From contig CM063252.1 in assembly GCA_032158295.1 (NCBI GenBank), positions 17,380,036 through 17,444,035 on the forward strand: 64,000 bases of DNA. Reading direction: 5' to 3'. The notes under the pieces were generated by a model. That model did not search any database. It was given only the letters and a program-made list of their open reading frames with translations, and was not told where the DNA came from. A program made the translations under genes and the position numbers. Below are positions 37,001 through 49,000 of this stretch, piece by piece. Positions within the stretch are counted from its first letter, which is position 1, and the number at the start of each line of letters is the position of its first letter. This DNA comes from Pycnopodia helianthoides. Its lineage: Eukaryota; Echinodermata; Asteroidea; Forcipulatida; Asteriidae.

Positions 37001-40000
37001 CAATATATCAGTGCACAAGTCTTTGATCACCTGAGATGGAGTTGGATCAATACACAAAGAAATTCAAAGTACATGTATATTGCTGGATACTTCAAATTGA
37101 CGCCAAGAAGAAACAACAAATGATTTACCTGTAGGGGGTTCCAGTCTAGCAATTGCAATCTGACAAGTGGTGCTAAGAGCTTGGGTAGACACAAGCTAAT
37201 GTAGGCTTCTTTGTAAGATTGGTGCTGTTGATCCTTCCATTTTTCAAAATGAGACAATATGATGGAGATAGCACTAAAATCTTCTATAACATCATCAAAA
37301 ACTTGCTGTGATTCATTCATGATGACATCTGGAGTAAAGTGCGGAAATGGAATAAACATTAGTTAACAACTGAGTGAGACAGTGAGGGTTAGGTAGTAAC
37401 AACTGAGAGGGACAGTGAGGGTTAATAGTAACAACTGAGTGAGACAGTGAGGGTTAGGTAGTAACAACTGAGAGGGACAGTGAGGGTTAATAGTAACAAC
37501 TGAGTGAGACAGTGAAGGTTAGGTAGTAACAACTGAGAGGGACAGTGAAGGTTAATAGTAACAACTGAGAGGGACAGTGAGGGTTAGGTAGTGACAACTG
37601 AGCGAGGGACAGTGAGGGTTAGGTAGTAACAACTGAGCGAGGGACAGTAAGGGTTAGGTAGTAATAACTGAAAGAGACAGTGAGGGTTAGGTAGTAACAA
37701 CTAAGCGAGGGACAGTGAGGTTTAGGTAGTAACAACAGAGAGAGACAGTGAGGGTTAGGTAGTAACAAGTGAGCGAGGGACAGTAAGGGTTAGGTAGTAA
37801 TAACTGAGAGAGACAGTGAGGGTTAGGTAGTAACAACTGAGCGAGGGACAGTAACGGTTAGGTAGTACGGTTTCGGTTTCACGGTTAGGCCTTAATGACC
37901 CTGAGTATTTACTAAAGACAAAGTGGTCGTATCATAGATGATTGAGCTCTCTGTGCATATCGTGAAGTTGTAACTTTTTAAAAGGGTGTGTTTCAACGTT
38001 TTTATTTCAGTCTGTGGTCACTTGCAATTGTCATTATTTTCTATGTTGTAATTCTACTTCATTAAAGGATTATTGGATTATTTAAGATCATAGGGAATCA
38101 TTACCAAAGTATTACCAAGAAAGGTTTTTAAACAACTGGGGTACCTTGAGGCAGATCTGATTCTTGTATCTTTTATCAAACGGTCAACTTAAATGGAGGC
38201 ACTCGGGTGTATTTGTATGGCATTACCTTAAGAAAACTCAGTTTATTACTATGTTTAAATCAGTCTGGGATTGTTTTTATTTTACATGGCTAGTAATGTT
38301 GTCTATTGCAAACAGCAATGGGTTAAAACTCCACCACACTGCAGTGACCTCCAAATGGTCAAACCAGACCAGACTCACTCCACACTCCAAAGTTTGTTTA
38401 TATTAGTGATTAAGCAGCCAGTGAAACCGCAGAGCTCTCAGTGGGGTGCCTTGGGTACTATGCATGGGACGGGAGGATACTGTTCAGCGTGTGAAACATC
38501 GTCTCCTTGGAACTCCCATCCGATGGCCCGTCCAACAAAAATTTGACATTGGATGAACCTTGTCCAATGGTCTGTCCAGGATTAATTTTGACAAGACCCC
38601 TAACAACTGAGAGGGACAGTGAGGGTTAGGTAGTAACAACTGAGAGGGACAGTGAGGGTTAGGTAGTGACAACTGAGCGAGAGACAGTGAGGGTTAGGTA
38701 GTAACAAGTGAGCGAGGGACAGTAAGGGTTAGGTAGTAATAACTGAGAGGGACAGTGAAGGTTAGGTAGTGACAACTGAGGGCAGTGGGTAGGGACAGTA
38801 GGAGGGCTAGGTTAGGTAGTAACAAGTGAGCGAGGGACAGTAAGGGTTAGGTAGTAATAACTGAGAGGGACAGTGAGGGTTAGGTAGTCACAACTGAGCG
38901 AGGGACAGTAAGGGTTAGGTAGTAACAACTGAGAGGGACAGTGAGGGTTAGGTAGTAACAACTGAGAGGGACAGTGAGGGTTAGGTAGTAACAGCTGAGC
39001 GAGGGACAGTGAGGGTTAGGTAGTGACAACTGAGTGAGGGACAGTGAGGGTTAGGTAGTAACAACTGAGAGATTATTGCTACACAGAGACCATGAAAAAC
39101 CTTATAAATTGTACACATTAGAAAAGGGCTTTTTACCTCTTTCTTTATTGAATTGATCTTGCTCACTCTCTCTTTGTTCATCGTCACTTGACATGCCTTC
39201 AATATGGCTTCCATTCTCCTCATTTTGTTTCAACTCTCGAGCCCGTCGTCTTCTTGACCTTAAATCACACATAAAAGCCGTTTTAGAACAAGTGCTACTA
39301 AATTAGTCAACAGATATGGGTGTAGCCTTTAAAGGAACAAAATCAGCAATCTGTCTTAGAAAAACTATGATAAATTGATTCTAGTAAATCTTTGTTAAAG
39401 ACATTCATTATACCATTTGAAATTGTTCTCTTCATTGTTAACCCAAGTGTACTTTGAAATGACTAGGATAGAAGGGTTATTCATTTTGGATGATATATTT
39501 GAACTAGCAGAGTTGACATTAGAATCTATCAATCAGTTGTCTATGCCAACAATTACAGCATTTCTCTCTTACCTTCTTGCTTCCCTTTCTGCTGCTCTTC
39601 TTTGCTTAGTGATATCTTCACGTTGTGCTTTAGTGACAGAGTCAAAGTTTGCTGATAGTGCTGCTCGTTGCAGCAGTCCAGTAAACTCCTCCGATTGGTC
39701 CCTGATGTCAAGCTGTCTTCGCTGGGATAGCTTATGTGCTCTGCATTTTAGCAACGTGATCATCGCTGTCTCAAGACCATATACAACTGGGACCTGTAAA
39801 AGATTGATAGCAAAAATGCTTCCATGGTGGAACTACTAGTATTTCAATAATATACATTTATTTCAAATCAACTTGCTCTGTTTATGTTGGTTAGACAACA
39901 TTTTTGTTTTTCGGCAAGAAATTTCTTATTCTGTTTTTTTCTTCTTTTCTTCACTTTATCGATCCTTAATGACGTCAATAGTTAACAGCATGTACAGACA

Positions 40001-43000
40001 CATCGTGTTCATCTTCATGACTAAGGAAGACTGTACCTGCACAGATTGAAAAGGATTATTCGGAATTTTTAACTGCAAATTTTGACCTTCCAAGATGGTA
40101 CAAGATAGTGCAAGGATCTGTAAGTACTGAAAAACAAGATACAAGCATAATTGTTGGGAAACAATCTCCATCACAGTTAGTTGTTAACTCCAGTGGAGGC
40201 TGCAATCAATCTGTCTTGTGAATTGAATAAGAGCTGTAAAAATACTGTAAAGGATTCTACCTTTATACTTTAGATACACTAGCATGGTGGACTTGATGTA
40301 GCACATTTATCGTGCTCTTGAGAATCTCATGAAATATTCATATTTGGAGTGGGTTCTTTTGTTTTGAAGCTACTGGTTGTTAGATTGGATCACCAATATC
40401 ACACTGGACCTTCTTGCTTACAAAATGAGAACTAAAAGACACAGAAATCTAACTGTGTCAGTTAAGACTGAAACTATAGATCCTTCAGCTGGTGGACGTT
40501 TGCCCAGTAGAACATGAAAGTATCGCGTTCCAGAGATGCAACAAAACAAAAGAATTACATAAGTGCAACAATAACACCTGCTCTGTCTAGCCAAAGACGC
40601 CTATCCATGACACCAACAGCCTGCTCCATACTGTTCAAGAACTGAGGAATCATATTTCTTTGGTGACCGTCACTAAGTGGTCCTTTATTTCTGCAGTCCA
40701 TTATTGAGCCACTTGCCACCTTGGTTGCAGACAATCCCCCACAATCCCTCAACAAGATTACTGACAAGCTCATCTTACAGACCATCAATGATAAACTCAA
40801 CTTAAGCATCCAACAAGATGACATTGACAGGTCCTATTGTATCGGTCAACCAAGGAAACATCCATCCGGGCCCAATTGCATGGCTCTGCTTACCGCCGAA
40901 TTCTGCGCTTGCGGTGACCATTCTCCGCTTACAGTTCAAGTGCCGAATTTCTGCGCTAGCTGTGTAAGCGTAGAATGCCTAGTAACGTGGAGTACGCACG
41001 CGCACAAGCCGAAAATCCCCGCTAACCCGTGAAATACGCTTGACGTAAGCGCGGAATTCCCTGCTTCCGCAAGCGCCGATTCTTTGCTTACGGTAAGCAG
41101 AGCCATGAAATTGGGCCCAGGTGCTTCAAGCAGTCATCCCAAGCCACGACCTATCATTATTAAACTCATCAGCTACCGCACCAGGTCACTTGTCTTCATA
41201 ACACAATGCCATCTTAAGGGATCCGGTTTTCTGATAACAGAGAACTTAACCCGAAGACGAAGTGAGCTCCTTCAAGCTGCCAAGGCCAGTCTATTAGTAG
41301 AGGCAGCATGGACAAAGGATGGGAGGATCATTCTGCTCCTGGAGAACAACAGGAAAGTGTCTGTCTCATCGATGAGTGAACAAATTCACTTCATAGTACT
41401 GTTACTGTTAAATGAACTTGTTTCTCAATTGATCAAATTTATGTGAGCATTGGATTATACCTCTATAGCTATTTAGTTTTTCCCTCTGCCAATTCTTTTC
41501 ACGCAAGTTATGAGTTTCCTTCTGAACAGTGGTTTTTCTGAACAGTGTAACTTTTTACTAAGTAATTAAGCAATACGATTTGTCGTTCTTTCTCAAACAA
41601 TTTTTGTTGCCAGTTTCCTTTTACCATTTATTTGTTTTTTGTCTCTCTGTATGTTTCCTGATTGTAACATTTATTATTTGTATAGCCTTGATGATGCTAC
41701 AGTGTACATCCATTAATTGTTCTTATTTTGAAAGGAAGGACTGTAATAATTTAATGCCAATTCCACAGGCTACTTGTCTTTACACTTGATGAATGCTAGG
41801 AGTCTTTGTAAACACTTTTATGATATTCAAGACTATCTTTCTTCTATCCCTCATTCTTTCTCTATTTACGGGTTAACTGAAACATGAATCTAAGATACTC
41901 TTCCTCCATACATTCAAATGGAGAACTATCGACTTGTTCACTCCTCTAGGTCCAATCAAACTGGAGGAGAAGACATGTACATCAGTGACTCCCTGAATTA
42001 CCATACTCAGGATGATCTGGTGCTGATTTTAACTTCTCTCCTGTATTTTGGGGGCACAAAGGTGACACCAATATACTTGGTAATTGTAAAAATGTTTACT
42101 TGGCTTTTAAAGTGCGAACTTTTGGTGATAGCTGCCACTCAGTCTATAAATAAAACTGAATGCAAAGAAAAATGTAGGCCTATCTATTCATTTCTTGACC
42201 GAGGTATGATATGGCCTTTGCAAACTGTATTCCACAACGCAACGTACATTGTATTTTTGCAGTGATTTCACCAATTTTTAGTAGTTGGCGTGTATGGTTA
42301 AATACTTGACTTAGTACAATGCACACCTACATTTTCTGTGAACACTAATAATTGTGTAAGTAAGTGGTCTGTGTAAATCATCATTTGTCTGGTTCACTGG
42401 CTTTAAAATGCAAAGTCATGTGTATGTACATTGTACATGCTATATTCATCCTATCTCATACATGTTTGTGTACATGCTGCATATTAAGTTAACTCACCTT
42501 CTCTGCAAAACAATCCACTAAGTCTTGGGCATACCCCTTCATCTCTTGGAAGAAATGATACTGGTTATTAACTCCTCCTTGTGTGTCTTTCAGACTGACT
42601 GATGTTGAGGCAGATGATTTCAAACGCTCTTGAAGTTGGTCATGTTCTCTTTCATGGGCTCGATGAACATCTTTCATCGATTCAAACCTACATACATGTA
42701 GATTATCATAATGTATTGAAATAACACTGGTACCACACAACTAGCACTGGAACTAAATTATTAATGGAAATTGCAAGAAGCAAACTATGTATGCGAAGGT
42801 TTTTGTTGTTTAAATTAAAACATGAGCATTACCCCAAAAATAAAATTGGCAAAACCTTTTTTATTTTAATTTGAAAAAATTAAGGATGGAAGTTACTTTA
42901 TAAAAAATTTAAAAATTAATAATAATAAATTGTATTATCTCTTTAACTGTAAAAGTAGCAAATTAATTTTATCATCTAAAGACAAACTAAACTAGTAATT

Positions 43001-46000
43001 AATGTAGTGTGTGTAGAATTCCAAACACTAGGTGTTCAGTTATCCTCAATAGTAGTTTAAAAATAAACTAGAAATGTTTGTTGCATAACAAACACGGAGG
43101 TTTTGGGTACAGTCGACTCCCGTTAATACGAGGTCCGCCGGACTAGCCTGTTTTCCTCGTTATATCCGAAGCTCGTACTATCCGATCGCTGTAATAATCA
43201 ATGCACTATGTACAAAGTACATGACACAATGGCCGCACGTGTACACAGACAAGGCTGCTGCAATACATGGATAACTGTGTGCATACATGTAGTATGTGCA
43301 TGTGCCGCACAAACAATCACAAAATTCGGGTTATTTTAGTTTGGAAGTCAATTTATAAAAATCAACTACATGTACTACCGTGCTCGTATAATCCCTATTT
43401 AAATGCATTGAAACACGCACGGGGCAGTTCGGGACCGGCAAAAAACCTTGTATTAACCCGAACCTCGTAATATGCGAGCTTGTATTAACGGGAGTCGACT
43501 GTATAACAAAATAAAAGATTGAGAAATGTAAAGTGTCATGGTGACGTAACGTAGTTTATGGACTAATTAATTAAATTGTCACACTCAAAGTATGGTGTAT
43601 CAATTGTCCTTACATGAAAATGTCAAATTAAAGCCGTGTCCGAATTAGCGGCTACAGCTATGGCTACGGCTAGATTTCCGCGTCATCTTGCGTTGAAGTA
43701 TAGGACGTCCTTAGCAACACCCATAGCAACAGTCGTAGCCCTAGCCGTAGCCATCATTTCGGATACGGCCTAAGAATGGAAATTGAACCCCTCTTTCAAG
43801 GCGCTGTAACGATGACATCAACAAGCCTTAATTTTTTGACAGCTGAGACTTTATGAACATTCTTGATTTTTGGGGTTGTAGACAGAACAAAATTTAAATA
43901 CTTTTTTTTTTTTATTTGAACTTCCAGTTTGGACCGGATAGAAGATTTATCTCACCCGAGTGCATCTCAAAGCGCTCATTTGTTTTTTTCTTCTACAGAG
44001 TATGTTGAGCTATGTTTGAAAGCTTGTTCCACAATACATAAATGGGTGTTTTTACACCGTAAATTTTTTCAACAAAAAGTGCAAAACACTGGATCAAACC
44101 GCTATTGGATTTAAGTTATATTGGATTTAAGTTATATTATCATTAATTTCATTTGATGTATTGTTTGTGTTTTTTAGGACTGAAGTTCCTGAGACAAAAT
44201 ACTCACAAGTTTCATGTGTTAAAGCAATGAGAATTTTTTGAACAGTAATAACAAATAAATAAATAAATACAAATAAATAAAAAACTTGATGAACGAAGGT
44301 GGTTTCGGCAAATAAACAAAACCCCAAAAACTAATTATTTTATTATGAACATAATACAAATATTGGGTGCATATGAGTGCATGTATGAGTGCGTGTATGA
44401 GTACATGTATCTACATGTACTCATACATGTACTATCATATACATGTACTCATACATGTATGAGTACATGTATGAGTACATGTATGAGTACATGTATGAGT
44501 ACTATGTACATGATGATACATGTATGAGTACATGTATGAGTACATGTATGAGTACATGTATGAGTACATGTATGAGTACATGTATGAGTACATGTATGGC
44601 AGATGGTACATGTATGAGAGATGATATTTTCTCATAAGTCAACATCAAATCCCAATCAATGCTTATGATGAGAACCTTTGTTGTCTTTCAATTGTCAAGT
44701 CAGGGTTTCATTATGACAACAATATTTTCAAAGGAAACTTATTTCTCTGGAAACTCCGAAATGTTCTGAAAAATATAACTCAGCAGAGGCACAGGATTTT
44801 TTTTTTTTTAACTCACCCAAAGTGGTTGAATATGTTTTTCTTTTTAGACATGATGAAAAGGCACAATTGAAAACCCATCCCATTTCTGAGTTTTCAGAAT
44901 GAAAAGGTCTCTCATATCCAGATCCAAGACAGATATTTTTAGGGATGAGAGCACTACAGTTGTTTACAATACATTACAACAAATGTCACCAGTCATGCTC
45001 ACCCACAGGATTATCTTTCTGGAGTTTCTGGGACACATTTTCTAGAATATTGTTTTCACAATGAACCATGACTAAACCCAGTTAAGACAACACAAATTTT
45101 CATATTCATAAAAGGCAGCAGGTTTTTTTTTCAACTTTGAGAAAACGTGTCTTGTGTTCATCATGAATTGGCCAAACCCTTGAACGCTCACAATCCTCCT
45201 TTGTCATGTTTGTCCAACAAAAGGACTAAGGTATGGTATTGGGATTACACAATAATCCCCCAAAAGGGAAATTTCAAGCATGAATTCCAGTACCTTTTGT
45301 TCTTCTTTGTAAGAGGCAACATAGAGGAACAAAATTAGTGCATGCACGGTTCCTGCTACAGAATGGAATGCTCAGGCGTGTCAACACGGCACCCACTTGA
45401 CCTCGTACCCCAAAATAGTTCTGGCGTGTATAGATCTGCCAATCACATCCTACAGTATGTACAATTTTGAAATGAGTTCATCAGGCAGTCGTTTTTTGGT
45501 TCTTGAACGTTTTGTGTGTATATAAACTCTTGAAATTCACAACAACAAAAAAGAAAGAAAGAAAGCAACAAAAAAAAAGAGGAAAAATGTAATGAATTAG
45601 TGAAAGAGACTCATTACCAGTCCTTCAGTTTCTTCTTGACTTGTTCAATAGTGATGGTTGGCATCTCACACAGTGGTGCAGCATTTACTGCATGAACTAG
45701 TGAGTGTTGTTCCATTGTCATACTGTAAGATCCAACCGATGATGTGACATACTGGCTGGTGGGTTGACCATAAGGATATTCTTGTTGTTCATAGTAGTAA
45801 GAGGCAGCAACAGTAGCAGCTGCAGCAGAAGAGCTTGAGTCTTGTGCCTATTAGAATGTTGAATACAAATAACATACATGTTAAGATAATTATGAATGAC
45901 ATGATATCTAATGTCCTAAAGAAGTTACAAGTAATTCTTGCAGGTACAACCATGTAAAGTCTATCATGGGAGGAGTGTTGACTCTGAAAAGAGCCATTGG

Positions 46001-49000
46001 TATGAAAAATTTACCAATGATTCTTTGAAAACAGCCCACACTCTTTCCCATAGAGTATTTCACATGGTTGTAACCGTAATAATTAATAGCAATAATTACT
46101 TATTATTATCCACACCAAATACTACATGATATCAGACCTCATAATACATGTACATGTACATGTAGATGTACATGTACTACATGATATCAAATGTAATTAA
46201 TACTACATGATACCTAATGTCCAAGTACTAAATGATACTTTATGTCCTAATACTACATGATATCTAATGTCCTAAAACTACATGGTACCTAATGTTCTAA
46301 TACTCCATGATATATAATGTCCTACTACTACATGATATGTAATGTCCTAATACTCCATGATATGTAATGTCCTAATACTACATGATATCTAATGTCCTAA
46401 TACTCCATGATATCTAATGTCCTAATACTACATGATATCTAATGTCCTAATACTCCATGATATCTAATGTCCTAATACTACATGATATCTAATGTCCTAA
46501 TACTACATGATATCTAATGTCCTAATACTACATGATATCTAATGTCCTAATACTACATGATATCTAATGTCCTAATACTTCATGGTACCTAATGTTCTAA
46601 TATTCCATGATATCTAATGTCCTAATACTAAATGATCTCTGATGTCCTAATACTACTGTAATTTCCTGAGTATACGGCGCAGTACCCCCCAAAACACCAA
46701 AATCATATTTAAAGTTCAACGTATAAGGCGCACCGCTGACAAGATGCATCATGTTTTTATATCAAAGAGGCTTGCAAACCCCTCCACTTATGGGGGTCAT
46801 TGTGTTGGTAGGACACTAAAAGTAAAGGAATTTTAATTTTTGTAAATCACTAAAATACGTAAAACATCGCTTCTACTTTTTTATTTTGTGTTCGTTATTA
46901 TCATTGTGGGCAGTAGCATGGCCAGTGTCTTCATTCTTTGGTAAGTTTTGTCGAATTTTTTTAAATTACACAACGGGCGTACGGTGTAGGTTTAGTTTTA
47001 ACAAAATTATAACATTTAGGATTACTCTGGATGAAAAGAATTATTTTACAGTATAAAATATGTCAGATTTCACACACTGATCATCACAATGAACTCAAGC
47101 ATTACCAGATAAGGCGAACCGTTAGATAAGGCGCACCGATAGACTGTTAGATAAGACGCAGTGATTTTTGTGGTCCTCTGAAAGTCAGATAAGATGCGTC
47201 TTTTATACGCAGGAAATTACAGTACATGATATCTATGGTACTAACCTAATGTCTTTATACTACCTGATACCTACACATGTACATGTAATGTCTTAATACT
47301 AAATGATACCTAATGTCCTAATACTAAATGATACCTAATGTCCTAATACTACATAATACCTAATGTCCTAATACTACATGATACCTACATGCAATGTCCT
47401 AATACCAAATGATACCTAATGTCATAATACTAAATGATACCGAATGTCCTAATACTACTAGCCTTGACCAAGGCGTTGGAGATTAATTTGGTCTTTATTT
47501 ATTTATTTGTTTTCTTTGCACCGCACAATGGCCGCCAGAGCTAGCGCGCCTTGTTTGCATGTCACTGCACTGCACTGCACTGCACTGCATGCAGTACAGT
47601 ATTGTCAGTACAGTATTGTCACTGCACTGCAAGCAGTATTGTTATGCTATGCGCCCGCTCTGTGTGTGCGTACGTATGCTGCGTGTACTAACCGAATCAA
47701 CGCCTTGATGTGTCTGTGTTTGAAGCCATGAGGTCATTTCTATAATGCGCGCGAAAGACAAGACCTCATTGGCCAGTGGCGGAAGTCTTGTTTACTAATT
47801 CTTATGCATATGCATGCAAGATCCGGCTACTGCATGCATACTGCACTGGTGCGCCGTGGATCTGGATTAGCTGATTGATGTGATCATCCAGTGTTCTGTT
47901 TAATCATAGAGGATGCAGGATGCAGTCACACATGATACATGTGAAATAGAGTTTTAGCTGATAACCTTATTGTAGTAATCTTATTTCTAGTTTACTTAGC
48001 TTTGGTGCTTAAGCAGTCCATAACATTTGGGCATAAAGGCAGCTTTTGGACCGGCGCCGGCAGCCCACAATATAAAAAACATGGAGCAAGTGCAATAAAC
48101 TGTACCTCCAAGATAAAACAACCAACAACGATAGGTTATGGAGGTCTATGTTTTGTATAAATCACCCCAACAATGATTCAATCAATGTTGTTGCAAAATG
48201 GAGGTGGGAGATGGCCAGTCCCGTACGCCGTTAAAAAAATATCTTCAGAAAAAAGCGTCTTCCTGATGGAAAATGGTGTACAATATGCAACAATTTGCTT
48301 CTTTTATCCTCATTTAAAGACACTGGACACCTTTAATAATTGTCAAAGACCAGTCTTCTCACTTGGTGTATCTCAACATATGGACAAAATAACAAACCTG
48401 TAAAAACTTGAGCTCAATTGGCCGTCAAAGTTGCGAAGATAACTATGAAAGAAAAAAACACCCTTGTCACACGAAGTTGTGTGCTTTCAGATGGTTGATT
48501 TCGAGACCTCAAATTCTAATTCTGAGGTCTCGAAATCAAATTCGTGGAAAATTACATCTTTCTTGAAAACTGTCACTTCAGAGGGAGCCATTTCTCACAA
48601 TGTTTTATAATGTCAAGTAAGGTTTTATGCTAATAATTATTTTGAGTAATTACCAATAGTGTCCACTGCCTTTAATGTCATTCATGCCCACATCGTCTAC
48701 ATGTAACTCAGAGCTGACATTTTCAGGACACACATACGACTGCGCATGACTCGCGCACAGTGTAGTACGATCTGAGTGCGGATGACTCGTGCACAATACG
48801 AGCATCGTGCGACGTGAAAACACACAAAACGCAAAGTGCTATGTATATAAGCAACGGTGGGTTTTTCGGAGTGAAAACTGCGACTGCCTTGAGCAAGGCT
48901 ATAATACTACATTATACCTACATGCAATGTCCTAATACTAAATGATACCTAATGTCCTAATACTAAATGATACCTAATGTCCTAATACTACATGATACCT

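Larger units (their letters stand above)
47459..48901. mobile_element. 1.4-kb DNA transposon with TAGCCTTG ends and 9-bp duplication
   Basis: The left end is TAGCCTTGACCAAGGCG; the right end, reversed, is TAGCCTTGCTCAAGGCAG. Nine bases, TAATACTAC, stand on both sides (47450-47458 and 48902-48910). The ends match those at 55958-56630, so they form one family. Internally it is GC-richer at 47520-47860, with a CACTG pentamer run, and it carries a nested MITE at 48313-48675. No transposase is recognisable. Confidence 0.82.

Noticed and set aside
37368..39072. Interstitial telomere sequence (GGGTTAGG words)
   Set aside because: GGTTAG occurs once per 33-bp unit and is not tandem.
40555..40824. 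89-codon minus-strand frame
   Set aside because: Antisense to recognisable LINE ORF1 coding sequence.
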